This document shows positions 24,694 to 32,245 of a stretch of 32,245 nt of DNA, piece after piece. Made by a program: the position numbers and the translations under genes. The stretch is from an uncultured Winogradskyella sp. (GTDB lineage Bacteria; Bacteroidota; Bacteroidia; Flavobacteriales; Flavobacteriaceae), in assembly GCA_905480385.1 (NCBI GenBank), contig CAJQQC010000166.1, forward strand, positions 1-32,245, read 5' to 3'. Position 1 is the first letter of the stretch. Each line of letters begins with the position of its first letter. Below the pieces are notes generated by a model. The model made no database searches. It was not told the origin of the DNA and saw only the letters and a list, made by a program, of their open reading frames with translations.

Positions 24694-25104
24694 ATGGGAA
24701 GACTTTTAGCTATAGATTACGGTACAAAACGCACAGGTATTGCGATTACAGACGAGTTACAGATTATTGCATCTGGTTTGACAACTGTCAGTACAACTGA
24801 TTTAATTGTGTTTTTAAAAGATTATGTGTCTAATGAAACTGTAGATAAGATTGTTGTTGGCTTACCAAAACAGATGGATAATACAGATTCTGAAAGTGAA
24901 GTGTACATCCAGAAATTTTTGGTGAAACTAGAAAAACAAATCCCGAATATTTCTATTGTAAGAGTTGATGAGCGTTTTACCTCAAAAATGGCTTTTCAGA
25001 CGATGATAGATGGTGGATTGAGTAAAAAACAACGAAGAAATAAAGCATTGGTTGATGAGATTAGTGCGACGCTTATCCTTCAGAGTTACATGTCGTCTCT
25101 CTAG
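24694..25104 (+). CDS. ruvX: Putative Holliday junction resolvase RuvX/YqgF (136 aa)
   Basis: A small RNase H-fold nuclease, in other bacteria linked to Holliday junction resolution or 16S rRNA 5' processing. The core is seen in LLAIDYGTKRTGIAITDE (first catalytic Asp), VDKIVVGLPKQMDNTDSES, VRVDERFTSKMA (second acidic residue) and KKQRRNKALVDEISATLIL (final Asp). The frame is open upstream to 24625, but that extension is translated from the inverted repeat and is not conserved-looking. Starting at 24694 gives the family's MGRLLAIDYG opening and follows a -7 box. It is the first gene of the ruvX-def-DUF5606-mazG group common in Flavobacteriaceae. Confidence 0.93.
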   Translation: MGRLLAIDYGTKRTGIAITDELQIIASGLTTVSTTDLIVFLKDYVSNETVDKIVVGLPKQMDNTDSESEVYIQKFLVKLEKQIPNISIVRVDERFTSKMAFQTMIDGGLSKKQRRNKALVDEISATLILQSYMSSL

Positions 25105-25151
25105 TTAGTTACAATTATTATAAAACCACTTTAAAAATACATTAAGAATTG

Positions 25152-25159
25152 TATTTTTG
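25152..25159 (+). promoter_or_regulatory. -7 promoter element of def (TATTTTTG)
   Basis: TATTTTTG fits TAnnTTTG and lies 20 bp before the def ATG at 25180, so def may have its own promoter within the 75-bp gap after ruvX. No good -33 box. Confidence 0.4.
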
Positions 25160-25179
25160 CCTCCGTAAAAATTAATATC

Positions 25180-25770
25180 ATGATTTTACCAATTGTAGCA
25201 TATGGTGACCCAGTCTTAAAGAAAAAAGCTGTGGAAATCGATAAAGATTATCCAAAGTTAGAGGCGCTTATTGCTAACATGTATGAAACAATGTATGGCG
25301 CATCAGGTGTAGGTCTAGCAGCACCGCAGATTGGATTAGCCATACGTATATTTTTGGTAGATGCTTCTCCTTTTGCTGAAGATGAAGATTTATCAGAAGA
25401 CGAAAAAGCACAATTAAAAGATTTTAAAAAGACGTTCATCAATCCAGTAATTCTTGAAGAAGAAGGTGACGAATGGGTGTTTAATGAAGGTTGTTTAAGC
25501 ATCCCAGATGTAAGGGAAGATGTTTTTAGACAACCAAAGATTAAAATACAATATCAAGACGAATTTTTTAATACAAATGTAGAAGAATATGATGGTTTAA
25601 TTGCCAGAATTATTCAGCATGAGTATGACCATATTGAAGGTGTTTTATTTACCGACAAACTATCGTCATTTAAAAAGCGTTTACTAAAAGGAAAGTTGCA
25701 AAACATTTCTAAAGGTAAAATAAGAGTTGATTACAGAATGCGTTTTCCTGCAATGAGCAAAAAACGCTAA
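25180..25770 (+). CDS. def: Peptide deformylase (196 aa)
   Basis: Removes the formyl group from the N-terminal Met of new proteins; an iron-type metallohydrolase. All three motifs are intact: GVGLAAPQIG (43-52), EGCLSIP (103-109, metal-binding Cys) and HEYDH (147-151, two metal-binding His and catalytic Glu). An acidic insertion (FAEDEDLSEDEKAQLKDF, about 65-82) between motifs 1 and 2 is common in the Bacteroidota enzymes. It is followed after 10 bp by the DUF5606 gene. Confidence 0.97.
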   Translation: MILPIVAYGDPVLKKKAVEIDKDYPKLEALIANMYETMYGASGVGLAAPQIGLAIRIFLVDASPFAEDEDLSEDEKAQLKDFKKTFINPVILEEEGDEWVFNEGCLSIPDVREDVFRQPKIKIQYQDEFFNTNVEEYDGLIARIIQHEYDHIEGVLFTDKLSSFKKRLLKGKLQNISKGKIRVDYRMRFPAMSKKR

Positions 25771-25780
25771 AAATATACAC

Positions 25781-26206
25781 ATGAGTTTAGATAAAATTTT
25801 ATCAATTTCTGGTAAACCAGGATTATTTCAAATTGTAACACAAACACGTACAGGTGCTGTTGTAGAGTCATTAATTGACAAAAAACGCATCACTGTTGGA
25901 GCACACAGTAATATTAGTATTCTTAGTGAAATAGCTATATATACATTGACGGAAGAAGTACCGCTTCGTAAAGTTTTAAGCACGATTAAGACCAAGCATA
26001 ATGGTCAACCAACAGAAATTAGTCATAAAGCAAGTAAAGATGAATTAGAAGAATTTTTCTTTGACATCTTATCTGATTATGACGAAGACCGTGTTTACGC
26101 TTCTGACATTAAAAAAGTAGTGCAATGGTATAACATTCTTCAAAAGAATGATTTGTTAAACACTATTGAGGAAGAAGAAACTGCCGATATTTCTGAGGAA
26201 GAATAA
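25781..26206 (+). CDS. DUF5606 domain protein (141 aa)
   Basis: A small protein of unknown role, restricted as far as I know to Bacteroidota and typically found behind def. The first half (DKILSISGKPGLFQIVTQTRTGAVVE, then KRITVGAHSNISILSEIAIYT) looks like an SH3-like beta fold, and the second half is helical (KDELEEFFFDILSDYDEDRVYASDIKKVVQWYNIL). It ends in an acidic tail (EEEETADISEEE). The 10-bp gap to def and same orientation suggest co-expression. Recognition of the family is from its opening motif and gene neighbourhood. Confidence 0.85.
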   Translation: MSLDKILSISGKPGLFQIVTQTRTGAVVESLIDKKRITVGAHSNISILSEIAIYTLTEEVPLRKVLSTIKTKHNGQPTEISHKASKDELEEFFFDILSDYDEDRVYASDIKKVVQWYNILQKNDLLNTIEEEETADISEEE

Positions 26207-26272
26207 ATCTATTTCTACTTCATTTTATTATTCAAAATTGTGGTAATTTAGGCCGTAAATTATAATTGATTT

Positions 26273-27046
26273 ATGTCTGATAGAACTGCACAATTAAAAG
26301 CCTTTGAACGTTTGTTAACCATTATGGACGAGTTGCGCGTGCAATGCCCTTGGGATAAAAAGCAGACCATGGAATCGTTACGTCATTTGACCATCGAGGA
26401 AGTTTACGAACTTGGTGATGCTATTTTGGATAATGATTTAGATGAGGTTAAAAAAGAATTAGGCGATGTCCTTCTTCACATTGTCTTCTACTCTAAAATA
26501 GGTAGTGAAACCAAAGACTTTGATATAGCAGATGTATGTCATAGTATTTGTGACAAGTTGGTCGATAGGCATCCTCATATTTATGGAGATGTTGAGGTTA
26601 AGGATGAAGAAGAAGTAAAACGTAATTGGGAACAACTAAAACTCAAAGAAGGTAAAAAGAGTGTACTCGAAGGTGTGCCTAAAAGTTTACCATCGATGGT
26701 AAAGGCCAATCGTATACAAGACAAAGTCGCTGGAGTTGGTTTTGATTGGGAAAAGCCAGAACAAGTTTTTGAAAAAGTAGAAGAGGAGCTAGCCGAACTG
26801 AAAGAAGAAATTGCAGCAGGTGATACAGACCGTATAGAAAGCGAATTTGGAGATGTACTCTTCTCAATGGTAAATTACGCACGCTTTCTTAAAGTAAATC
26901 CAGAAAACGCCTTAGAACGTACCAATAAAAAGTTTATAAAACGGTTTCAATACTTAGAAGAGAAATCTGCGGCACTACAAAAACACCTAAAAGATATGAC
27001 TTTATCTGAAATGGATGTCTTTTGGGAAGAAGCTAAGAAATTATAA
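26273..27046 (+). CDS. mazG: Nucleoside triphosphate pyrophosphohydrolase MazG (257 aa)
   Basis: Hydrolyses canonical or damaged NTPs to NMP and pyrophosphate. Two MazG-like all-helical units are visible. The first has LRVQCPWDKKQTMESLRHLTIEEVYEL and the metal site VKKELGDVLLHIVFYSKI. The second has GFDWEKPEQVFEKVEEELAELKEEI and RIESEFGDVLFSMVNYARFL. Length and order match E. coli-type MazG. It lies 66 bp after DUF5606. No exact -7 box is found in that gap, so it is probably in the same operon. Confidence 0.95.
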   Translation: MSDRTAQLKAFERLLTIMDELRVQCPWDKKQTMESLRHLTIEEVYELGDAILDNDLDEVKKELGDVLLHIVFYSKIGSETKDFDIADVCHSICDKLVDRHPHIYGDVEVKDEEEVKRNWEQLKLKEGKKSVLEGVPKSLPSMVKANRIQDKVAGVGFDWEKPEQVFEKVEEELAELKEEIAAGDTDRIESEFGDVLFSMVNYARFLKVNPENALERTNKKFIKRFQYLEEKSAALQKHLKDMTLSEMDVFWEEAKKL

Positions 27047-27104
27047 CTGTTAAAGTCTAATTTCTAAAATCCAAAAATACATCTAACACGTAACTATACT
27101 GAAG

Positions 27105-27116
27105 CCTATTAATAGG
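27105..27116. promoter_or_regulatory. 12-bp perfect palindrome upstream of the candidate small RNA
   Basis: CCTATTAATAGG is its own reverse complement and lies 3 bp upstream of the -7 box at 27120-27127, between the expected -33 and -7 positions. It could be a regulator-binding site; palindromes of this size can also occur by chance. Confidence 0.35.
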
Positions 27117-27119
27117 TTT

Positions 27120-27127
27120 TATCTTTG
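27120..27127 (+). promoter_or_regulatory. -7 promoter element with no downstream ORF (TATCTTTG)
   Basis: TATCTTTG is identical to the dapD and ruvX boxes but is followed by no reading frame. It is followed instead by two hairpins, the second terminator-like, so it probably drives a small RNA. No TTG is visible at -33. Confidence 0.5.
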
Positions 27128-27130
27128 TAG

Positions 27131-27216
27131 AATCTTAATTATTTTTTAGCGATTGTAATTAAGGTTAATTTAGTTTAGTTAGGGCAAAACCCACTTGTGA
27201 AAGCAAGTGGGTTTTG
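27131..27216 (+). ncRNA. Candidate small structured RNA (~86 nt)
   Basis: After the -7 box at 27120-27127 there is no ORF. AATCTTAATTA (27131-27141) pairs with TAATTAAGGTT (27156-27166) through 11 pairs including one G-U. After an 18-nt linker comes a perfect 13-bp hairpin (27185-27216). The arrangement of promoter, 5' hairpin and terminal hairpin is typical of a bacterial small RNA. The alternative is that the last hairpin is a distant mazG terminator and the first is fortuitous. I do not recognise it as a known RNA family. Confidence 0.45.
27185..27216 (+). terminator. Terminator-like 13-bp hairpin
   Basis: CAAAACCCACTTG (27185-27197) and CAAGTGGGTTTTG (27204-27216) pair perfectly around a 6-nt loop. 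The T4 of the right arm lies inside the stem and is followed by GATATCC rather than more T, so termination may be imperfect. It is symmetric enough to act in either direction. Confidence 0.55.
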
Positions 27217-27480
27217 ATATCCTAATATTAGTAATGTGTAACATTATAATACTTTAATTTATACACTTTGTATTACCACATTATGCAAATTGATATTCTA
27301 ATTTAAAATCAATACCATTATCTTGATCCAAAGAGGATAATAATTGTACGTACTTAACCTTAGTTTAAAAATATTTAAAATTATGAAGAATAGGTTATGT
27401 TATTAACTAAAAAAAACTGAAACAATTCATTGATAAATCACTATTTGTTATAGAATTTTATTTGGAATTATTTTAAGAGA
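27217..27480. other. AT-rich gap with no gene seen
   Basis: Very AT-rich sequence between the terminator-like hairpin and the end of the phospholipase gene. The only structure I noticed is a loose nested inverted repeat, TAATGTG and TAATAC (27232-27252) against GTATTA and CACATTA (27270-27283), which may be chance. No convincing ORF on either strand. Confidence 0.4.
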
Positions 27481-28974
27481 CTAGGTCTTGAGTCTTTTAT
27501 ATTTGTTAACTTCTGAATCGGGGTTATATGTTAAGGTTGTTTCCCAAGAATTTTCTGGTTTAAATTCTATTTCCATTCCATTTGTTACTCCTTTTGCAAT
27601 GTCTTCTGAATTCACAACAACCAAACACTCGGTATTTAGGTTTGCACTTCTTGGATCTAGATTAAAAGTACCAACGACAGTAATTTTATTATCTATGACC
27701 ATTGTTTTTGCATGTAATCCAAAGATAGGTTTATTAATTAACACATCTTGTAATTCACCTGTCATAATATCATTTCTGACTTGAGCATCAGGACGAAATT
27801 CAAAGATTCTTACCCCAGTCTTGAGTAAATCTTCTCTACCAGATTGATATCCGCTAAACGCTTCTACATTATCTGTACTTGCTAAACTATTGGTTAGGAT
27901 TCTAATTCTGACACCACGTTTTACGGCTTCATTAAACAACACCTGACTCAGAGCTGTTGTGATAAGATATGGTGTTTGAATATCAATTGATGTTTTAGCA
28001 TTTTTTACTAATTCTATAAGTTTATCTGTCGAAGCACCACCACCTCCTAGACCCATTTCGCCTTTATTTTTGCCCGGTTTATCAGAAACAAAGTTTACAT
28101 CATCCAACCAAACTAAATCACCAAAAGATTCTATAGCTTTAAACGCTTCAGGTAATGCTTTTATACGTTCTCTAACTTGTGGCCAAAAGTTGTCAGGATT
28201 ACAAGCATACTCATGCAGATTATCAAATCTATTATCTGATTCTATATTCTTTGGCTCATCATTTAAAACTTTATTAACTACAACACTCAATTCACTATTC
28301 CAAAATTCATTAAAAGATTTCTCAACGGATTGGGATGTTTTTCCAAGTAATAAGATATCTCTATCTCTAAAGTTATATTCATGATCATAATCAAAATATT
28401 CATCTGCGATATTTCGGCCTCCCGTAATAACTACTTTACCATCAACAATAAATGTTTTATTGTGCATTCTCTGATTTGCAGATCTAAAGTCGGAAGCGAA
28501 TTTTCCTATTTTTTGAAAGATATTCTTGCCTAAATTAACACCAGGATTATATATTTTTACTGAAATATTCTCGTGAGAGTTGAACATCAGTATATCTTCT
28601 GCGTCGGCATCAACCATTATATCATCTACGAGAATACGAACTTTAACGCCTCGATCAGCAGCTCTAATTAAAAAATCACAGGCAATTAAGCCAACATTAT
28701 CTGTTGAGAAGATAAAATATTGAATATCAATAGTTTTTTAAGCGTATTCAGTTAACCAAGCTCTAGCTACCATAGATCCACTACCATCTTCTAAGACATA
28801 AACACCTGTTTGAGTTTGCATTTTAGCCGCGAGACCTTGTAATTCTTCGGTTAGGGTAAGTTTATCATTCCTATGAATATTTGAGCAGAAGTCAGTAAAA
28901 ACCGTTTCTTTGGGTTCTTCTTTACATCCAAAACCTAAAACAAATATTAGAAAAGAATAGTGTTTAAATTTCAT
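27481..28974 (-). pseudogene. Phospholipase D family lipoprotein gene with in-frame TAA at codon 79
   Basis: A PLD-superfamily protein (cardiolipin-synthase-like or phosphodiesterase) of about 497 codons. The N-terminus from 28974 reads MKFKHYSFLIFVLGFGCKEE, a lipoprotein-like signal, and continues to VARAWLTEYA. Then TAA (28738-28740) interrupts, and the same frame goes on with KTIDIQYFIFSTDNVGL, CDFLIRAADRGVKVRILVDD and the rest. The HKD motifs HNKTFIVD (about 171-178) and HAKTMVID (about 421-428) are both intact, downstream of the stop. A single base change (for example GAA or AAA to TAA) explains it; there is no frameshift. A shorter product could start at the ATG at 28617, but it would lack the signal and the first fold elements. 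Recent inactivation, assembly error or read-through are all possible. A -7 box precedes it. Confidence 0.82.
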
Positions 28975-28998
28975 CAATTTTAAGATTTGATTTGTTCG

Positions 28999-29006
28999 CA
29001 AATTTA
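28999..29006 (-). promoter_or_regulatory. -7 promoter element of the phospholipase D gene (TAAATTTG)
   Basis: The minus strand reads TAAATTTG 24 bp upstream of the ATG at 28974. This supports that start over the upstream Met at 29028, which would lie before the box and overlap the DUF349 stop codon. Confidence 0.45.
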
Positions 29007-29024
29007 AATATAAAATTAATGTAT

Positions 29025-31067
29025 TCATGAATACATCTCACGCACACGCTTTAATTTACTCTTCCAAGTGTCTAAAGATACCTTGTGTTTTTCGATATTA
29101 TTTTGTACGTCCTTTACTAAAGGGTTATCGGATTTAACGTTAGAGAAAAACTGTAAATTATTTTCTAATTGGTTTATCTCAGATTTTACTTCATCAATTT
29201 TTTTTCGGATAAAATTTTGCTCATTGTCTAAATCGCGCGTGTCACGACCACCTGAGAGATTTTTTAGTCGACCTTCAAAACGTATCATTTCTAATTGAGA
29301 CTTATCCATGTCTAACTTATCGAAAGTGGCATCAACAGATTTGTAAAATTTACCATCAATAAAACGTTTGTTTTGTGGGACAAAACCAACTGTTTTAAAC
29401 GTTTTAATAGTCTCCTGAAGTTTAGAAATATCTGCTTTAGCATCACCAGAAAATTTAAAAGATTTCAGCCCATCTAACAACTCTTTCTTCTTGTCAAAAG
29501 CATCGTATAGCTCTTGGTTTTCAGCTTTGCGCTCAGCATGCATGCGGTCAAAATAGTGGTTACATGCATTTTTGAATTGCTTCCATATTTTGTCAGAATC
29601 TTTGCGAGGTACATGACCAATAGATTTCCACTGGTTTTGTATGTTTTTCATTAAAGATGTCACGGTTTTGTAATCGTCACTATCTTTATTATCCTCAGCA
29701 ATTTTAATTAAATCTAATTTTTTCTGAAGATTCTCGTATTGATCTTTCTTTAAATTCTTATAAAATTTATTTTTACTACGGTTAAATTCTCTAACAGCAT
29801 CTTTAAATTTTTTCCACGTTGCTTCATTACGCTTTAAGGGCACTTTACCTGCATTAAAGAAATCTTCACGTAAAGCTTCAATAGCTTTAATACGCTTTTG
29901 TATAATACCATGTGACGAAGATTCTTCGGTGTTTAGCATTTTTATTTTTTCAATAATTTCTTCCTTACGGACTAAATTCTTTTCGTATGCCTTGTCTAAA
30001 TCTGCATAATATTCCTGACGTTTGTCATGTATAATTTTAGTGGCTTTACTAAAACGTTCCCATATTTCTTCACGATGTTCCTTACTAACAGGACCTAATT
30101 CTTCTTTCCAAAGCTTATGCAATACTTGTAATTCTCTAAAAGAGTGCATTACGTTTTCACTAGCTGCCAATTCTTCAGCACGTTGTATAATTTTTAGCTT
30201 TTGGTCTAGGTTATGCTTAAAATCCATATCGCGTAAGTCGCGATTAAGGTGTAAAAAATCGTAAAAATGTTCTACATGGTGGTGGTAGGTATTCCAAGCA
30301 TTGTTGTATTTATCTCTAGGTATAGGACCGGCATTACGCCATTGGTCTTGTAACTCTTTAAACTGCTTGTAGGTTTCACCCATGTTTTCTTCAACACCAA
30401 CTAGACTTTTTATCTGCTCGATAATTGCTAACCTATTTTCTAGATTTTGTTTTAGAGATTGCTCACGCTCTTTGTAATAGGTATTAACGTTTTGTTTGTA
30501 TTCTTTTGCTGCAGCATTAAAACGCTTTTTGGTATCGTTAGAATAGTAGAAGTCTATGATATTACCACCATCGGCAATAAATTCTTCTTTTTTCTCTTCT
30601 AAAAGGGCAGAATATTTGGAGTTAAATTCTGATTTTATCTCTTTGATATGGGATGAAATCGTTTGTATTTTATGGTTTTTGAGTAATATCTCAAATTCAG
30701 TTACCAAAGCATTCATGTTCATGGCATGATAGTCTTTCTCCTCTAATTTGTGACGTTCAGCATTCGATTCGTCTTCTGCGTCCTCGGCATTAGAGTTATC
30801 TATTTCTTCTACGTGTGCTTCTTCTTCGAGTTTTGTTTCCGTTTTGGTAGCTTTAGGTGTTTCAGCCTCAGCCTCTTCAACAGTTTCTGTAACTTTTTCA
30901 GTTACATTTTCTTCAACAGTTTCAGCTTTTACTTCTTTAGTTTCTTCAACTTCTGGTTTCGCTTCAACTTCTTTAGTGATTTCTTCTTGATTTGGAGTTA
31001 AATCTGTGGTTGTAGTTATAACTTCGTTTTTTCCATCTGCATCTTGCAGGTTATCTTTCTCAGACAT
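29025..31067 (-). CDS. DUF349 domain protein with Glu/Lys-rich N-terminus (680 aa)
   Basis: A large, mainly helical coiled-coil protein of unknown role. Residues 1-115 are low-complexity, rich in E, K, T and V, and probably disordered. Then about five DUF349-type units can be recognised by W-x-x-x-G-x-(V/I)-P or similar: DQWRNAGPIPRDKYNNAW, KLWKEELGPVSKEHREEIW, FFNAGKVPLKRNEATW, NQWKSIGHVPRKDSDKIW and KTFKTVGFVPQNKRFIDGKF. It ends in a coiled coil (EVKSEINQLENNLQFF). No signal peptide or membrane segment is seen, so it is likely cytoplasmic. A near-consensus TATCTTTA on the minus strand lies upstream of the ATG. It is the gene before the broken phospholipase D gene (50-bp gap). Confidence 0.9.
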   Translation of the reverse strand: MSEKDNLQDADGKNEVITTTTDLTPNQEEITKEVEAKPEVEETKEVKAETVEENVTEKVTETVEEAEAETPKATKTETKLEEEAHVEEIDNSNAEDAEDESNAERHKLEEKDYHAMNMNALVTEFEILLKNHKIQTISSHIKEIKSEFNSKYSALLEEKKEEFIADGGNIIDFYYSNDTKKRFNAAAKEYKQNVNTYYKEREQSLKQNLENRLAIIEQIKSLVGVEENMGETYKQFKELQDQWRNAGPIPRDKYNNAWNTYHHHVEHFYDFLHLNRDLRDMDFKHNLDQKLKIIQRAEELAASENVMHSFRELQVLHKLWKEELGPVSKEHREEIWERFSKATKIIHDKRQEYYADLDKAYEKNLVRKEEIIEKIKMLNTEESSSHGIIQKRIKAIEALREDFFNAGKVPLKRNEATWKKFKDAVREFNRSKNKFYKNLKKDQYENLQKKLDLIKIAEDNKDSDDYKTVTSLMKNIQNQWKSIGHVPRKDSDKIWKQFKNACNHYFDRMHAERKAENQELYDAFDKKKELLDGLKSFKFSGDAKADISKLQETIKTFKTVGFVPQNKRFIDGKFYKSVDATFDKLDMDKSQLEMIRFEGRLKNLSGGRDTRDLDNEQNFIRKKIDEVKSEINQLENNLQFFSNVKSDNPLVKDVQNNIEKHKVSLDTWKSKLKRVREMYS

Positions 31068-31156
31068 TAGTCGTTATTTTAAATGTGGATGTTAAAGATA
31101 ACAAATGACTAATAAATTCAAAGTATTTTGAAAAATATTAGCTTTAAAAACAATAG

Positions 31157-31915
31157 TTATTTATTCCAGATTTCCCAGGATTTTTCAGCCTGAAGTTCAA
31201 GCATTTTTTTACCATTAATTGTAATGGCATTTTGAGATTTCCCAAGTCTTAAAAACTTGGTTTGATCAGGGTTATAGATTAAGTCGTAAAGAATATGGTT
31301 TTCTGAAATGGCATTATATGGGATATTTGGGCATTCGTTTACATTAGGAAATGTGCCAACTGGTGAACAATTAATTAATATTTGATGCGAACCAATGTTA
31401 GTATCAGTTAGGTCAGAATATGTAAAAGAAACACCTTCTTTTTTTGAGCGTGATACAAAATAAAATTCTATTTTCAATTGCTTTAAAGCAAATGCAATCG
31501 CTTTAGATGCACCGCCAGTCCCAAAAATTAATGCTTTTTTATGATGCTTTTGTAAATGAGGTTTCAAAGAGTTTTTGAATCCGTAGAAATCAGTGTTATG
31601 ACCAATAAGTTTTCCTTTTTTTGAAATTTTAATGGTATTAACGGCACCAATTTTTTTAGCCTTTTCATTCAATTTGTCTAGAAATGGAATGACAGCTTCT
31701 TTGTAAGGAATGGTAACATTGAGTCCTTTAATATTTTCTGAATTCTTGAAAATATCTTCAAACTCTGAAATCTTTTGTAAATCAAAATTCACATAGTCAT
31801 GCGGCAGATTTTCTGTTTTAAATTTTTCTGCAAAATAACCTTTGGAGAAAGAATAATCTATATTCTTTCCTATAAGTCCAAATTTATGCTTTGATACGTT
31901 TTGTGCGTCGTCCAT
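31157..31915 (-). CDS. aroE: Shikimate dehydrogenase (252 aa)
   Basis: Reduces 3-dehydroshikimate to shikimate with NADPH in aromatic amino acid synthesis. Shikimate-binding S22 and S24 are in DYSFSKGYF, catalytic K72 is in LNVTIPYKE, GAVNTI (90-95) is present, and D109 is in GHNTDFYGF. The dinucleotide-binding loop is FGTGGASKA (131-139), followed by LINCSPVGTFPNVNECP and DLIYNPDQTKFLRLG. Slightly shorter than the E. coli enzyme, as is usual in this phylum. The only available start (ATG at 31915) lies within the end of the upstream DUF368 gene, a 32-bp overlap that suggests translational coupling. Confidence 0.95.
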   Translation of the reverse strand: MDDAQNVSKHKFGLIGKNIDYSFSKGYFAEKFKTENLPHDYVNFDLQKISEFEDIFKNSENIKGLNVTIPYKEAVIPFLDKLNEKAKKIGAVNTIKISKKGKLIGHNTDFYGFKNSLKPHLQKHHKKALIFGTGGASKAIAFALKQLKIEFYFVSRSKKEGVSFTYSDLTDTNIGSHQILINCSPVGTFPNVNECPNIPYNAISENHILYDLIYNPDQTKFLRLGKSQNAITINGKKMLELQAEKSWEIWNK

Positions 31916-32245
31916 ACAATTCTAGTGCTAAAACTATAAATATACCAAGTAAAATATAAGCTATAGCGATATAAGTTTCTGAATTTAATTCTGGTAAAAA
32001 GCGTTTATAATTTTCGATAATTGGCAACCCTTTAGAATCCAATTTTTGACTCCCATTTTCTAGAGTCTGATGAATTGTTTTTTTCCAAGGCCATACAACA
32101 CCAAGCGAACCAATAATAAAACCAATTATCGTTGCCATCGTTATACTCTTATAATGTTTTAGGATATAATTTAAAACATGTGAAAAGGTGACTAATCCGG
32201 TAACTGAACCTAATGTAAAGATTGATAAAACTTTAAGCATTCTGA
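31884..32245 (-). CDS. DUF368 membrane protein, C-terminal part (partial)
   Basis: The frame is open through the right edge, so the 5' part of the gene is outside the window; the Met at 32240 is internal. The visible 118-120 residues contain hydrophobic segments (VLSIFTLGSVTGLVTFSHVLNYIL, TMATIIGFIIGSLGVVWPW and TYIAIAYILLGIFIVLALELY). The motif GFIIGSLGVVWPWKK is characteristic of DUF368 proteins, polytopic membrane proteins suggested to move polyprenyl-phosphate lipids (the role of the relatives, inferred here). It overlaps aroE by 32 bp. Confidence 0.82.
   Translation of the reverse strand, partial: RMLKVLSIFTLGSVTGLVTFSHVLNYILKHYKSITMATIIGFIIGSLGVVWPWKKTIHQTLENGSQKLDSKGLPIIENYKRFLPELNSETYIAIAYILLGIFIVLALELYGRRTKRIKA

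Noticed and set aside
28618..28740. Frameshift between two phospholipase D fragments
   Set aside because: The two parts are in the same frame; only one TAA codon separates them.
28975..29028. Start of the phospholipase D gene at 29028
   Set aside because: It precedes the -7 box, overlaps the DUF349 stop, and puts 18 residues in front of a normal lipoprotein signal.
30750..31001. Plus-strand Phe/Ser-rich ORF opposite the DUF349 N-terminus
   Set aside because: It is the reverse reading of the Glu/Lys-rich low-complexity coding region.

Overview
This window comes from a member of the Bacteroidota, most likely a marine Flavobacteriaceae. The evidence is the AT-rich sequence, the type IX secretion (T9SS) sorting domains, the lack of Shine-Dalgarno signals, and repeated -7 promoter elements of the Bacteroidota form TAnnTTTG. 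The neighbourhood ruvX-def-DUF5606-mazG is also typical of this family. I cannot name the genus from sequence alone. No rRNA, tRNA, CRISPR array, transposase or phage gene is visible.

Region 1 (1-12313, minus strand) is a block of four secreted surface proteins. Transcription runs right to left: a 1443-aa protein with a beta-propeller-like head, a 592-aa protein with a CARDB-like segment, a 1610-aa protein with a choice-of-anchor L head, and a second choice-of-anchor L protein cut by the left edge. The three complete ones end in type B (gliding-motility-associated) T9SS sorting domains. All four carry a roughly 95-residue repeat with an acidic CDxDxDG-like opening and a second conserved cysteine (11 copies, 7 copies, one degenerate copy, and one copy started at the edge). 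Upstream on the same strand is an ABC-2 type exporter pair (12341-14123).

Region 2 (14321-17779, minus) is a housekeeping group: a pRiA4b ORF-3-like protein with its own promoter and terminator, then a tightly packed cca-GNAT-ctaA operon. A 604-bp gap (17780-18383) follows, holding two promoters and what may be a decayed gene.

Region 3 (18384-23574, both strands) is a lipopolysaccharide/lipooligosaccharide assembly cluster: an FkbM methyltransferase, three family-2 glycosyltransferases, a WaaP/InaA-like sugar kinase and a heptosyltransferase-like GT9 enzyme. The convergent genes in it touch or overlap.

Region 4 (23671-27046) has dapD (lysine and peptidoglycan precursor) divergent from the ruvX-def-DUF5606-mazG group. 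The shared promoter region contains a near-perfect 22-bp-arm inverted repeat. Downstream of mazG is a candidate small structured RNA (about 27131-27216).

Region 5 (27481-32245, minus) holds a lipoprotein phospholipase D gene broken by a single in-frame TAA codon, a DUF349 protein, aroE (shikimate dehydrogenase), and the C-terminal end of a DUF368 membrane protein cut by the right edge.

The points most worth a second look are the cysteine-paired repeat family shared by the adhesin-like proteins, the long homopolymers inside their signal-peptide codons, the 5' stem-loop and the start-codon dyad in their control regions, the candidate small RNA, the ruvX promoter inverted repeat, and the nonsense-interrupted phospholipase gene.
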